A stretch of 64,000 nt of DNA from assembly GCF_900089835.1 (NCBI RefSeq), contig NZ_OANU01000031.1:24161-88160 (forward strand), in the 5' to 3' direction. Within the stretch, counting starts at the first letter, position 1. Each line of letters starts with the position of its first letter. Of this stretch, positions 19,205 to 27,763 are shown piece after piece. Position numbers and translations under genes: made by a program. The DNA is from Vibrio thalassae (GTDB lineage Bacteria; Pseudomonadota; Gammaproteobacteria; Enterobacterales; Vibrionaceae). Below the pieces are notes generated by a model, which did no database searches, was not told the origin of the DNA, and worked only from the letters and a program-made list of their open reading frames with translations.

Positions 19205-19289
19205 GCGGAAGTGGCGGAATTGGTAGACGCACCAGATTTAGGTTCTGGCGCCGCAAGGTGTGAGAGTTCAAGTCTCTCCTTCCGCACCA
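19205..19289 (+). tRNA. tRNA-Leu (TAG), copy 1
   Basis: 85 bases with a class II long variable arm (GGCGCCGCAAGGTGT), anticodon loop TTTAGGT and encoded CCA. It reads CUN, mainly CUA/CUG. All six copies in the array look identical. Confidence 0.97.
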
Positions 19290-19324
19290 TCTTTTAGTGT
19301 GATTGACACTTTAAACAATCCTGT

Positions 19325-19399
19325 TGGGCTATCGCCAAGCGGTAAGGCAGCGGCTTTTGATGCCGCCATTCCCTGGTTCAAATCCAGGTAGCCCAGCCA
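19325..19399 (+). tRNA. tRNA-Gln (TTG), copy 1
   Basis: 75 bases, TGGGCTA/TAGCCCA acceptor with the unusual U1-A72 pair of tRNA-Gln, anticodon loop TTTTGAT, encoded CCA. This copy has TTCAAAT in the T-loop while the other three have TTCGAAT. Confidence 0.97.
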
Positions 19400-19434
19400 C
19401 AATTTAAGTGATAACGTTTTTTTTAGAAAAACAG

Positions 19435-19463
19435 TTGGCACTAGAGCGCAGTTTGTATTATAT
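19435..19463 (+). promoter_or_regulatory. Candidate internal promoter before tRNA-Met copy 2
   Basis: TTGGCA (19435-19440), 17-base spacer, TTATAT (19458-19463), directly after a T-run. It could restart transcription inside the tRNA array, 19 bases upstream of tRNA-Met copy 2. Confidence 0.45.
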
Positions 19464-19481
19464 TCTCTCGCTCTCAAGAGT

Positions 19482-19558
19482 GGCTACGTAGCTCAGCTGG
19501 TTAGAGCACATCACTCATAATGATGGGGTCACAGGTTCGAATCCCGTCGTAGCCACCA
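19482..19558 (+). tRNA. tRNA-Met (CAT), elongator, copy 2
   Basis: 77 bases, same as copy 1 except for G instead of A in the T-loop. Encoded CCA. Confidence 0.97.
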
Positions 19559-19594
19559 TTTATTTGAACTTGCAGGCTCGCCTTCAAGTACAAC

Positions 19595-19628
19595 GTTAAG
19601 ATAGAGTTTTACCAATTACTCTCTTAAC
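19595..19628 (+). repeat. Conserved spacer hairpin between tRNA-Met and tRNA-Leu, copy 1
   Basis: GTTAAGA..GAG and CTC..TCTTAAC form an imperfect stem. The same sequence recurs at 20184-20217 in the same Met-Leu context with one substitution. It may be a precursor-processing structure. Confidence 0.5.
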
Positions 19629-19641
19629 TATAAGTTTTGTT

Positions 19642-19726
19642 GCGGAAGTGGCGGAATTGGTAGACGCACCAGATTTAGGTTCTGGCGCCGCAAGGTGTGA
19701 GAGTTCAAGTCTCTCCTTCCGCACCA
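19642..19726 (+). tRNA. tRNA-Leu (TAG), copy 2
   Basis: 85 bases, identical by eye to copy 1. It begins the first 328-bp repeat unit (19642-19969). Confidence 0.97.
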
Positions 19727-19761
19727 TTTTTTAGTGTGATTGACACTTTAAACAATCCTGT

Positions 19762-19836
19762 TGGGCTATCGCCAAGCGGTAAGGCAGCGGCTTTTGATGC
19801 CGCCATTCCCTGGTTCGAATCCAGGTAGCCCAGCCA
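19762..19836 (+). tRNA. tRNA-Gln (TTG), copy 2
   Basis: 75 bases with anticodon TTG and encoded CCA; GGTTCGAATCC T-arm. Confidence 0.97.
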
Positions 19837-19867
19837 TTATTTAACGGTTCAATATTTGAGTGCAACG

Positions 19868-19919
19868 TTTTTGATGCCCCAACCATTGTCCCTGGTTCGG
19901 TTCAAAGTAACCCAACCAT
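19868..19919 (+). pseudogene. Decayed tRNA-Gln 3' half, copy 1
   Basis: TTTTGATGCC, then CCATTGTCCCTGGTTCGG and AGTAACCCAACCA, align to the anticodon-to-CCA half of tRNA-Gln (TTTTGATGCCGCCATTCCCTGG..) with several substitutions. The 5' half is gone, so no tRNA can form. Confidence 0.7.
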
Positions 19920-19969
19920 TACAACGTCTAGTTGACTCACCAATCGTCAGCTAAGACTACAGAATTGAT

Positions 19970-20054
19970 GCGGAAGTGGCGGAATTGGTAGACGCACCAG
20001 ATTTAGGTTCTGGCGCCGCAAGGTGTGAGAGTTCAAGTCTCTCCTTCCGCACCA
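19970..20054 (+). tRNA. tRNA-Leu (TAG), copy 3
   Basis: 85 bases, identical by eye to the other leucine copies; followed 41 bases later by tRNA-Met copy 3 rather than tRNA-Gln. Confidence 0.97.
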
Positions 20055-20095
20055 TTATTTCTCTTGAAATATAGAGCGAAGTGAAAACTTCAAAT

Positions 20096-20172
20096 GGCTA
20101 CGTAGCTCAGCTGGTTAGAGCACATCACTCATAATGATGGGGTCACAGGTTCGAATCCCGTCGTAGCCACCA
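20096..20172 (+). tRNA. tRNA-Met (CAT), elongator, copy 3
   Basis: 77 bases, same as copy 2, encoded CCA. Confidence 0.97.
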
Positions 20173-20183
20173 TTGATTACAAC

Positions 20184-20217
20184 GTTAAGATCGAGTTTTA
20201 CCAATTACTCTCTTAAC
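20184..20217 (+). repeat. Conserved spacer hairpin between tRNA-Met and tRNA-Leu, copy 2
   Basis: Repeat of 19595-19628 with one base different, again between tRNA-Met and tRNA-Leu. Confidence 0.5.
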
Positions 20218-20245
20218 TATACTTTCTCTTAGAAATAAGAGCGTT

Positions 20246-20330
20246 GCGGAAGTGGCGGAATTGGTAGACGCACCAGATTTAGGTTCTGGCGCCGCAAGGT
20301 GTGAGAGTTCAAGTCTCTCCTTCCGCACCA
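20246..20330 (+). tRNA. tRNA-Leu (TAG), copy 4
   Basis: 85 bases, encoded CCA; begins repeat unit B. Confidence 0.97.
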
Positions 20331-20365
20331 TCTTTTAGTGTGATTGACACTTTAAACAATCCTGT

Positions 20366-20440
20366 TGGGCTATCGCCAAGCGGTAAGGCAGCGGCTTTTG
20401 ATGCCGCCATTCCCTGGTTCGAATCCAGGTAGCCCAGCCA
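20366..20440 (+). tRNA. tRNA-Gln (TTG), copy 3
   Basis: 75 bases, anticodon TTG, encoded CCA. Confidence 0.97.
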
Positions 20441-20472
20441 CTATTTGACGGTTCAATATTTGAGTGCAACGA

Positions 20473-20522
20473 TTTTGATGCTCCATCTATTGTCCCTGGT
20501 TCGGTTCAAAGTAACCTAGCCA
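20473..20522 (+). pseudogene. Decayed tRNA-Gln 3' half, copy 2
   Basis: Same remnant as 19868-19919 with a few changes (ctccatctattg instead of ccccaaccattg; cctagcca end). It shares changes with copy 3. Confidence 0.7.
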
Positions 20523-20573
20523 TTACAACGTCTAGTTGATTCACCAATCATCAGCTAAGACTACAGAATTGAT

Positions 20574-20658
20574 GCGGAAGTGGCGGAATTGGTAGACGCA
20601 CCAGATTTAGGTTCTGGCGCCGCAAGGTGTGAGAGTTCAAGTCTCTCCTTCCGCACCA
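20574..20658 (+). tRNA. tRNA-Leu (TAG), copy 5
   Basis: 85 bases, encoded CCA; begins repeat unit C. Confidence 0.97.
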
Positions 20659-20693
20659 TCTTTTAGTGTGATTGACACATTAAACAATCCTGT

Positions 20694-20768
20694 TGGGCTA
20701 TCGCCAAGCGGTAAGGCAGCGGCTTTTGATGCCGCCATTCCCTGGTTCGAATCCAGGTAGCCCAGCCA
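20694..20768 (+). tRNA. tRNA-Gln (TTG), copy 4
   Basis: 75 bases, anticodon TTG, encoded CCA. Confidence 0.97.
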
Positions 20769-20800
20769 CAATTTAACGGTTCAATATTTGAGTGCAACGA

Positions 20801-20850
20801 TTTTGATGCTCCATCTATTGTCCCTGGTTCGGTTCAAAGTAACCTAGCCA
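20801..20850 (+). pseudogene. Decayed tRNA-Gln 3' half, copy 3
   Basis: Identical by eye to copy 2 of the remnant over the tRNA-like part, consistent with recent tandem duplication of units B and C. Confidence 0.7.
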
Positions 20851-20901
20851 TTACAACGTCTAGTTGATTCACCAATCGTCGGCTAAGACTACAAAATTGA
20901 T

Positions 20902-20986
20902 GCGGAAGTGGCGGAATTGGTAGACGCACCAGATTTAGGTTCTGGCGCCGCAAGGTGTGAGAGTTCAAGTCTCTCCTTCCGCACCA
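20902..20986 (+). tRNA. tRNA-Leu (TAG), copy 6
   Basis: 85 bases, encoded CCA; last gene of the array, 8 bases before the terminator stem. Confidence 0.97.
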
Positions 20987-20994
20987 TTATTAAG

Positions 20995-21022
20995 AAAGCC
21001 CGTCGTTTGACGGGCTTTTTTT
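20995..21022 (+). terminator. Terminator of the tRNA array
   Basis: Stem AAAGCCCGTC/GACGGGCTTT with a GTTT loop and a run of Ts. Confidence 0.92.
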
Positions 21023-21180
21023 CTATCTATTCCTCTCTGACAATTACGTTAGTTTGATCTTTGAAAGTTTCTTCAATATCGTTAATTTCTTCTATTGGCT
21101 CACAGAAAAGTATTTTGCTACTGTTCATTCTTGGTTAGGCAGGCAACCTTAGGTCAATACACTGATCTTCAAGGATATTT

Positions 21181-22203
21181 ATGACTTTCCAAGACTACTC
21201 CGTTGCTATTGGACAGTATTCCAAAGGCGATATTTTAGGATTTAGGACGGCGCGATTTAGTACTTCTCAAAACCTGACGATATCTTCATCGATAACCAAT
21301 ACCTTTAATCCTTCCTACCTTCTGTGCACAGCCCAAGGACATTATCTCGTTTCCGAATGTTCTCAACAGGAAGGAGCGGCTCTTATCTTTGTGCCGACAA
21401 ATAGTGAAGATCATCAAGTAAAATTGCTTGATGGTGATTACCCGTGCCACCTTGCAATATCTCCGAATAGAGAATTATTAGGCGTCGCTCATTATGGAAC
21501 AGGTAACTTCGAGCTCTTTGCACTGAAGGCACATGGTATTATTGGTGAACGTATAGCTTTGCTGTCTAACCAAGGCTCTAGCGTTCACCCTGCTCGTCAG
21601 CAAGCCCCTCATGGGCACCAGTTACAGTTTATCCCCAATAGCCAACAGTTCGTCACGGTAGACTTAGGCATCGACACGTTGAGCTTTTATGAATATCACG
21701 AAAGTAATGCGGTGCTATCTCAGTGTTTGGTCATGCCGTTGGGAAGTGGTCCTCGACACGTAGCCTTCTCCCAAGATGGTAAGTTTGGTTATGTGTTGTG
21801 TGAGCTAGATGAATCACTGCACGTTATCAAGCGTAACGTTCAGGGGAGTTGGCAACTAATTTACTCCACTTCAGCGTTTCCTGAACATATTAACCATGAA
21901 GCGGCGGCGGCCGTTAAGCTTTCACCGAACAATCGCTTTGTCTATTTAACAAGTCGCGGAGAGTCTATCGTCTCTTGGTTTGAATTAAGTGACCCGGCTG
22001 CACCTGCTTATCAAGGCTTTGTCAGTTCAGGGGGAGAGTTCCCACGAGATTTGTGTTTTTCTCCAGACGGAAAGTATCTTATGACAGCAAACCAGCATTC
22101 AGACAATTTAGCTCTGTTCACCGTCGATGAGGCAACTGGGGCACCGACGCTAGAATCAGTCTCAGATTCTATCACCGCCCCAGTCTGTCTAGTCATTTAT
22201 TAA
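21181..22203 (+). CDS. Lactonase-family seven-bladed beta-propeller protein
   Basis: The 340-residue protein belongs to the Lactonase (PF10282-type) family that includes YbhE/Pgl 6-phosphogluconolactonase. Repeated blade motifs are visible: CHLAISPNRELLGVAHYGTG, HPARQQAPHGHQLQF, GPRHVAFSQDGKFGYVLCELD and LCFSPDGKYLMTANQHSDN. No signal peptide is apparent, so it is probably cytosolic. The substrate cannot be told from sequence: some members open 6-phosphogluconolactone, others are uncharacterised. It stands alone between the tRNA terminator and ubiF, with which it converges with 1 base between the stops. Confidence 0.82.
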   Translation: MTFQDYSVAIGQYSKGDILGFRTARFSTSQNLTISSSITNTFNPSYLLCTAQGHYLVSECSQQEGAALIFVPTNSEDHQVKLLDGDYPCHLAISPNRELLGVAHYGTGNFELFALKAHGIIGERIALLSNQGSSVHPARQQAPHGHQLQFIPNSQQFVTVDLGIDTLSFYEYHESNAVLSQCLVMPLGSGPRHVAFSQDGKFGYVLCELDESLHVIKRNVQGSWQLIYSTSAFPEHINHEAAAAVKLSPNNRFVYLTSRGESIVSWFELSDPAAPAYQGFVSSGGEFPRDLCFSPDGKYLMTANQHSDNLALFTVDEATGAPTLESVSDSITAPVCLVIY

Positions 22204-22204
22204 G

Positions 22205-23359
22205 TTATTTAAGGCCAATCGCGTATTTTAAGACTTGCTCTTTAATCGGCCCGGAATACTCTGCCACTTTTAGTAGAGCATTTCGAGCGAAGGCAAGCGG
22301 AGGTAAAGTACTACTAAATCCTTTATAGAACACATCCATGCCCGTTTGCATTAATAGGTTATCTGGACGACGCTCTAGCTCAAAACGACGCAATGCCTCA
22401 ATAGAAACGCCTTTATCTTCAAACGCTTTCAACAAGGCTTCTACATCTTTAAAGCCAAGATTAACGCCCTGACCAGCCAACGGATTTATCGTGTGTGCTG
22501 AATCCCCTATTAATACACAACCGTGTTTATAATATCGCTGTGCATGTCGACGTGTAAGTGGGAATGAACCGTGCTGTAATACGCTAACCTTACCCAATTC
22601 AGCTGGAAAGTACTCAACAATCTCCTGCTCTAGCTGGGCGTGACTCATATTCTTTAACTGCTTAATCCGTTTAGGGGAGTCGTACCAAACTAATGAGCCT
22701 TGGTTTCCACATAGTGGTAAAAATGAGCGAGGCCCTGATGGGGTAAACCACTGCCACGTAATGTCTTGTTGAGGGAGTTCTGTCTCAACGTTAATCAGCA
22801 TGCATTCTTGACGATAATCCCATGCGGTCACACCAATGCCACTGGCTTGTCGTACTCTGGAATTCGCACCATCCGCACCAACGACCAGAGTTGCAGTAAT
22901 TTCACGACCTGACTCTAAAATGATGGTTGAGCCTTCATCATCAAGCGTTAAGCTTTCAACACCGTCACCCTCAATCACTTTCAAGTTGTCGAAGCGAGGA
23001 AACTGCTGCCATAATCCGAGTTGGATCACGCGGTTTTCGACAATGTAGCCCAATTGCTCTAGATGCAGAGATTCGGCATTGAAACGAATTCGACAGTTTT
23101 CCGCTTCCCACGTTTCAAGTCGTGCATAAGGGCAAACACGCATCGCTTCTATGGCACTCCAAGCGTCGAGGTGTGTTAATAGATCAACAGAGCGATGAGA
23201 AATTGCAGAAACACGCAAGTCCATTGGCTGTGAACTTTCAAACGCTTGAGGGGTAACTTTCTCTATCATCGCGACGGATCGCCCTTGTTTAGCAAGACCC
23301 AGCGCCATCGCTGCTCCTACCATGCCACCACCAACTACTGCAATTTCAAACTGTTCCAT
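22205..23359 (-). CDS. ubiF: 3-demethoxyubiquinol 3-hydroxylase UbiF
   Basis: A FAD-dependent monooxygenase of the UbiH/UbiF/VisC family, 384 residues. FAD motifs are VVGGGMVGAAMALGLAKQG at the N-terminus, VVGADGANSRVRQ (about 158-170) and LIGDSAHTINPLAGQGVNLG (about 281-300). UbiF performs the last ring hydroxylation of ubiquinone synthesis. The choice of UbiF over UbiH or UbiI rests on synteny: in E. coli ubiF also lies between the Met/Leu/Gln tRNA array and miaB. Divergent from miaB across 294 bases in which I see no gene. Confidence 0.88.
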   Translation of the reverse strand: MEQFEIAVVGGGMVGAAMALGLAKQGRSVAMIEKVTPQAFESSQPMDLRVSAISHRSVDLLTHLDAWSAIEAMRVCPYARLETWEAENCRIRFNAESLHLEQLGYIVENRVIQLGLWQQFPRFDNLKVIEGDGVESLTLDDEGSTIILESGREITATLVVGADGANSRVRQASGIGVTAWDYRQECMLINVETELPQQDITWQWFTPSGPRSFLPLCGNQGSLVWYDSPKRIKQLKNMSHAQLEQEIVEYFPAELGKVSVLQHGSFPLTRRHAQRYYKHGCVLIGDSAHTINPLAGQGVNLGFKDVEALLKAFEDKGVSIEALRRFELERRPDNLLMQTGMDVFYKGFSSTLPPLAFARNALLKVAEYSGPIKEQVLKYAIGLK

Positions 23360-23653
23360 CGTCTTCTTACTACCCTAAATTCAATGTGTATTCATTGTAC
23401 GTAGCCCGCTGTCAAAGCGCGAGTGAATTCCTTCGAAAAACCCTGCTTTTGTGAGGCCTAATAACCGCTTACAGCAATTGAAATATAAGCTCTCAAAGAG
23501 ATTTTACACTACCTCTAGTCAGGCGGTTTTTAAAGCAGTACAATACGCCGCTTACCGCCAAGATGGTGGTCATAATTTAAACAGCCGCTTTGTTGGTTTC
23601 CCAATACAGCGCCTGTGCAATAAAAAGATTTAAATAACTGACGAGCGATAGTG

Positions 23654-25078
23654 ATGAGTAAGAAACTGCTAATTAAAACCTGGGGCTGCCAGATGAACGA
23701 ATACGATTCATCAAAAATGGCCGATCTGCTTAATGCGGCAAATGGCTATGAGCTAACAGAAGATCCAGAGGAAGCAGACGTACTACTTTTAAACACTTGC
23801 TCTATCCGTGAAAAAGCGCAAGAGAAAGTGTTCCACCAACTTGGTCGTTGGAAAACGCTAAAAGATAAAAAAGATGGTGTTGTTATCGGCGTGGGCGGTT
23901 GTGTTGCGACTCAAGAAGGTGACCATATTCGCGAGCGTGCGCCATTTGTTGACGTTATCTTTGGCCCACAAACTCTTCACCGTCTGCCTGAAATGATCAA
24001 GCAGTCACAAAGCGATGAAGCGCCAGTAATGGATATCTCTTTCCCAGAAATCGAGAAGTTTGACCGTCTACCAGAGCCACGTGCAGAAGGCGCAACCGCG
24101 TTTGTTTCTATCATGGAAGGCTGTAGTAAGTACTGTACTTACTGTGTTGTTCCATACACTCGTGGTGAAGAAGTAAGCCGTCCAATGGATGACGTATTGT
24201 TTGAAATTGCTCAGCTTGCTGAACAAGGCGTACGTGAAGTAAACCTACTTGGCCAAAACGTAAATGCTTACCGTGGTCCAATGCACGATGGCGATATCTG
24301 TTCTTTTGCAGAGCTACTGCGCCTGGTTGCTTCTATTGATGGTATTGATCGTATCCGCTTTACGACAAGTCACCCGCTAGAGTTCACAGACGATATCATC
24401 GCTGTTTACGAAGACACACCAGAGCTTGTTAGCTTCCTGCACTTGCCAGTACAGAGTGGTTCAGACCGTGTATTGACGATGATGAAGCGTCCACACACAG
24501 CGATTGAATACAAGTCTATCATTCGTAAACTTCGCAAAGCGCGTCCTGATATTCAAATCAGTTCAGACTTCATTGTTGGTTTCCCTGGTGAAACGGATAA
24601 AGATTTCCAAGACACGATGAAACTGATCAAGGATGTAGATTTTGATATGAGCTTTAGCTTTATCTTCTCTCCTCGTCCAGGTACACCAGCCGCAGATTAT
24701 CCATGTGATCTTCCTGAGCAAACTAAGAAAGACCGCTTATACGAGCTACAACAAACTGTAAACTCGCAAGCAATGCGTTATTCACGCCAGATGCTAGACA
24801 CTGAGCAACGTGTTTTAGTTGAAGGTCCGTCTAAGAAGAACCTGATGGAGCTTCGTGCGCGTACCGAAAACAACCGAGTGGTTAACTTCGAAGGTGGTGC
24901 AGAGCTAATCGGTCAGTTTGTGGATGTGAAAATCACTGACGTGTTCGCAAACTCCCTACGTGGTGAACTAGTAAGAACAGAAAAAGACATGGATCTTCGT
25001 AGCGTTATTTCACCAACTCAAATGATGGCGAAAACCAAACGCGAAGATGAGCTAGGTGTGGCGACGTTTACGCCTTAA
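23654..25078 (+). CDS. miaB: tRNA-2-methylthio-N6-dimethylallyladenosine synthase MiaB
   Basis: A radical-SAM methylthiotransferase that adds 2-methylthio to i6A37 of tRNAs reading UNN codons. The domains are an N-terminal UPF0004 domain with cluster cysteines ([27 protein letters not shown]), the radical-SAM domain with [15 protein letters not shown], and a C-terminal TRAM domain. With the ATG at 23654 it is 474 residues, the same as E. coli. A GTG immediately before the ATG is a possible alternative. It heads miaB-ybeZ-ybeY-ybeX-lnt. Confidence 0.97.
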   Translation: MSKKLLIKTWGCQMNEYDSSKMADLLNAANGYELTEDPEEADVLLLNTCSIREKAQEKVFHQLGRWKTLKDKKDGVVIGVGGCVATQEGDHIRERAPFVDVIFGPQTLHRLPEMIKQSQSDEAPVMDISFPEIEKFDRLPEPRAEGATAFVSIMEGCSKYCTYCVVPYTRGEEVSRPMDDVLFEIAQLAEQGVREVNLLGQNVNAYRGPMHDGDICSFAELLRLVASIDGIDRIRFTTSHPLEFTDDIIAVYEDTPELVSFLHLPVQSGSDRVLTMMKRPHTAIEYKSIIRKLRKARPDIQISSDFIVGFPGETDKDFQDTMKLIKDVDFDMSFSFIFSPRPGTPAADYPCDLPEQTKKDRLYELQQTVNSQAMRYSRQMLDTEQRVLVEGPSKKNLMELRARTENNRVVNFEGGAELIGQFVDVKITDVFANSLRGELVRTEKDMDLRSVISPTQMMAKTKREDELGVATFTP

Positions 25079-25136
25079 TGCCTATACCCAAACCACTCCA
25101 ATGTGCTATTTTGGAGTTAATTGGGTACAAATATGC

Positions 25137-25160
25137 GAAGCCCGGTCACAGTCGGGCTTC
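25137..25160 (+). terminator. Hairpin between miaB and ybeZ
   Basis: GAAGCCCG/CGGGCTTC with an 8-base loop but no following T-run (atacat). It may slow or partly stop transcription, or protect the upstream message, rather than act as a full terminator. Confidence 0.45.
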
Positions 25161-25195
25161 ATACATCGCCCTAATGGGCAAAATGTGAGGCAACA

Positions 25196-26275
25196 TTGAG
25201 TAATCAAATCGTAACTCTAGAAATTCATCTAGAACCTTCTGACAATCGCCGTCTGTCCAGCTTGTGCGGTCCTTTCGATGACAATATCAAACATTTAGAG
25301 CGCCGTTTAGGTGTCGAGATCAACCACAGAAGCAACTTCTTTACTATCGTGGGCAAACCGCACACTAGTGCTGCTGCACTAGACATCATCAAAACACTTT
25401 ATGTCGATACTGCCCCTGTGCGTGGCCAGTACCCTGATATTGAGCCAGAACAGATCCACTTAGCCGTTAAAGAATCTGGTGTCCTTGAGCAAAATACTGA
25501 ATCCGAAATCGCTCATGGTAAAGAAGTGTTTGTAAAGACCAAAAAAGGGATTATCAAACCACGAACTCCCAACCAAGCTCAATATTTGGTGAACATGGTC
25601 ACTCATGATATTAGCTTCGGTATTGGCCCTGCGGGTACAGGTAAAACTTACCTCGCGGTGGCTGCGGCGGTCGATGCACTAGAGCGTCAAGAGATTCGTC
25701 GTATCTTACTGACTCGTCCAGCAGTAGAAGCAGGTGAAAAACTAGGCTTCCTACCTGGAGATTTAAGCCAGAAAGTCGACCCGTATCTTCGTCCTCTATA
25801 CGATGCCCTATTTGAGATGCTTGGGTTTGAGCGCGTAGAAAAACTTATCGAACGTAACGTTATCGAAGTTGCGCCCCTCGCCTACATGCGTGGCCGCACC
25901 CTTAACGATGCCTTTATTATTCTCGATGAGAGCCAGAATACTACCGTTGAACAAATGAAGATGTTCCTAACGCGTATCGGCTTTAATTCGCGCGCAGTTA
26001 TCACAGGTGACGTCACACAAATCGATTTACCTCGTGGCGCGAAATCTGGCCTTCGACATGCAATTGAAGTACTGAGTGAGGTTGATGAAATCAGTTTTAA
26101 CTTCTTCCAGTCAGATGATGTGGTTCGTCACCCTGTCGTCGCTCGCATCGTAAACGCTTATGAGAAATGGGAAGCGAAAGATGCCAAAGAGCGTAAACAG
26201 CGACGTGAAGAGCGTGAAGCGGCACAAAAGCTACTAGATGCAGCCTCTGAAAATGCAACGGTGGACGGAAAATAA
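25196..26275 (+). CDS. ybeZ: PhoH-like ATPase YbeZ
   Basis: A 359-residue PhoH-family P-loop protein. A KH-like N-terminal region ([19 protein letters not shown]) precedes the ATPase core with Walker A GPAGTGKT (about residues 143-150) and Walker [10 protein letters not shown] (about 241-249). It works with YbeY in rRNA processing and ribosome quality control. The start is TTG at 25196, chosen because GTGAGG sits 6 bases upstream and it gives the expected [10 protein letters not shown]-terminus. Its stop overlaps the ybeY start by one base (TAATG). Confidence 0.95.
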   Translation: MSNQIVTLEIHLEPSDNRRLSSLCGPFDDNIKHLERRLGVEINHRSNFFTIVGKPHTSAAALDIIKTLYVDTAPVRGQYPDIEPEQIHLAVKESGVLEQNTESEIAHGKEVFVKTKKGIIKPRTPNQAQYLVNMVTHDISFGIGPAGTGKTYLAVAAAVDALERQEIRRILLTRPAVEAGEKLGFLPGDLSQKVDPYLRPLYDALFEMLGFERVEKLIERNVIEVAPLAYMRGRTLNDAFIILDESQNTTVEQMKMFLTRIGFNSRAVITGDVTQIDLPRGAKSGLRHAIEVLSEVDEISFNFFQSDDVVRHPVVARIVNAYEKWEAKDAKERKQRREEREAAQKLLDAASENATVDGK

Positions 26276-26739
26276 TGGCGATTGAACTCGATCTTCAAAT
26301 TGCAGTCGAATCAGAACAAGGTTTACCTAGTGCAGACCAGTTTCAACATTGGCTAGACAAAACCATTATTCCGTTTCAACAAAACGCTGAGTTAACGATT
26401 CGTATCGTTGATGAAGAAGAGAGCCAACAGCTCAATCGCGACTACCGTGGTAAAGATAAACCAACTAATGTCCTGTCCTTTCCTTTCGAGGCACCTACTG
26501 GGATGGAAATGGATCTGCTTGGCGACATGATCATTTGTCGTCAGGTTGTCGAAAAAGAAGCCATTGAGCAATCCAAGCCTTTGATTGCACACTGGGCACA
26601 TATGGTTGTACATGGAAGTCTTCATCTGCTAGGTTATGATCATATTGAGGATGCCGAAGCAGAAGAAATGGAGGCTTTGGAAACCGAAATCATGCTTGAT
26701 ATGGGCTTTGATGACCCATATTTAGTAGAAAAGGAGTAA
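26275..26739 (+). CDS. ybeY: Endoribonuclease YbeY
   Basis: A zinc-dependent metal hydrolase needed for 16S rRNA 3' maturation and 70S quality control. The family signature H-x3-H-x5-H is seen as [11 protein letters not shown] (about 113-123), with [16 protein letters not shown] (about 55-70) upstream. At 154 residues it matches E. coli (155). It is translationally coupled to ybeZ by a one-base overlap. Confidence 0.97.
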   Translation: MAIELDLQIAVESEQGLPSADQFQHWLDKTIIPFQQNAELTIRIVDEEESQQLNRDYRGKDKPTNVLSFPFEAPTGMEMDLLGDMIICRQVVEKEAIEQSKPLIAHWAHMVVHGSLHLLGYDHIEDAEAEEMEALETEIMLDMGFDDPYLVEKE

Positions 26740-26824
26740 GCATACTTCGCTAGCATTCACGCTAGAGGTGGTGTTTACGCATGTGAGCTATCACACATCT
26801 GATAGCATTCTAAATTGAGAAGTC

Positions 26825-27721
26825 ATGAACGAAGAGTCTTCTCCCTCTCAGTCAGAGGGAAACAGTAAAAAATCGGAAGGTCCGAGTAGAAAGTCCTTCT
26901 TTGAGCGCCTAGGTCAAATTTTTCAAGGCGAACCAAAAGATCGCCAAGAACTTGTGGATGTCATCCGCGATTCTGAAGAAAACGACCTAATTGACCACGA
27001 TACCCGCGATATGCTCGAAGGTGTCATGGAAATTTCTGAAATGAGAGTGCGTGACATCATGTTGCCGCGCTCACAAATGGTCACTATCGAGCGTTCCGAT
27101 AACCTCGATAAATTGATCGAACTAATGACGGATGCGCAGCACTCTCGCTACCCTGTTATCAGTGAAGATAAAGACCATGTAGAAGGCATCCTCTTAGCTA
27201 AGGACCTCCTCCGTTATTTGGGCTCAGAGAGCGCCCCGTTTGATATTGAAGAAGTGATTCGCCCTGCGGTCGTTGTCCCTGAAAGTAAGCGAGTAGATCG
27301 CCTACTGAAAGAGTTCCGCGAAGAGCGTTATCATATGGCCATTGTTGTCGATGAATTTGGTGGAGTATCTGGTCTTGTGACCATTGAAGATATTCTCGAA
27401 GAAATCGTTGGCGAAATCGAGGACGAATTCGATGACGATGATGAGCTCGATATCAGAAAACTGAGTAAGCACACTTTTGCAGTGAAAGCACTGACCACTA
27501 TTGAAGAGTTCAATGAAACATTTGGATCTAACTTTAGTGATGAAGAAGTTGACACTGTTGGTGGCCTAGTCATGACTGCATTCGGTCACTTACCATCACG
27601 CGGTGAAGTGGTTGAAATAGAAAATTACAACTTTAAGGTGACAGCGGCGGATAATCGTCGTGTGGTTCAGGTCCAAGTGACAATACCTGACCTAGACGCA
27701 GCTTCAAATGTCGAGGAGTAA
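26825..27721 (+). CDS. ybeX: CBS/CorC-domain protein YbeX
   Basis: The 298-residue protein has two CBS domains (about 68-190; [15 protein letters not shown] and [17 protein letters not shown]) and a C-terminal CorC_HlyC domain. The family is linked to magnesium/cobalt homeostasis and, with ybeZ and ybeY, to ribosome maintenance. There is no membrane segment, so it is cytosolic. It lies between ybeY and lnt as in E. coli. The N-terminal 25 residues are Ser-rich and acidic, probably disordered. Confidence 0.94.
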   Translation: MNEESSPSQSEGNSKKSEGPSRKSFFERLGQIFQGEPKDRQELVDVIRDSEENDLIDHDTRDMLEGVMEISEMRVRDIMLPRSQMVTIERSDNLDKLIELMTDAQHSRYPVISEDKDHVEGILLAKDLLRYLGSESAPFDIEEVIRPAVVVPESKRVDRLLKEFREERYHMAIVVDEFGGVSGLVTIEDILEEIVGEIEDEFDDDDELDIRKLSKHTFAVKALTTIEEFNETFGSNFSDEEVDTVGGLVMTAFGHLPSRGEVVEIENYNFKVTAADNRRVVQVQVTIPDLDAASNVEE

Positions 27722-27763
27722 CCTCCACATTTTCTGCTCACCCAAAAGTGAGATGATATATAA

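Larger units (their letters stand above)
19642..19969 (+). repeat. 328-bp tRNA repeat unit, copy A
   Basis: Unit made of tRNA-Leu, a 35-base spacer with the AGTGT/ACACT inverted repeat, tRNA-Gln, and a 133-base spacer holding a decayed tRNA-Gln. The Leu-to-Leu distance is exactly 328 bases here and in units B and C. Confidence 0.85.
20246..20573 (+). repeat. 328-bp tRNA repeat unit, copy B
   Basis: Same organisation and length as unit A and directly followed by unit C. Confidence 0.85.
20574..20901 (+). repeat. 328-bp tRNA repeat unit, copy C
   Basis: Third copy, in direct tandem with unit B. Here the AGTGT/ACACT spacer repeat has one mutated base (acacat). Confidence 0.85.

Noticed and set aside
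19268..19477. Minus-strand open frame of 69 codons across tRNA-Gln ([16 protein letters not shown] product)
   Set aside because: It is the antisense of tRNA genes; this translated-tRNA product is a well-known false gene.
19090..20986. Regularly repeated blocks that could be taken for a CRISPR array
   Set aside because: The repeats are complete tRNA genes with cloverleaf structure and CCA ends; spacers are themselves repeated, and no cas genes are near.
23360..23653. Open frame 23451-23633 between ubiF and miaB
   Set aside because: No ribosome binding site, unusual composition, and the region must hold two divergent promoters.
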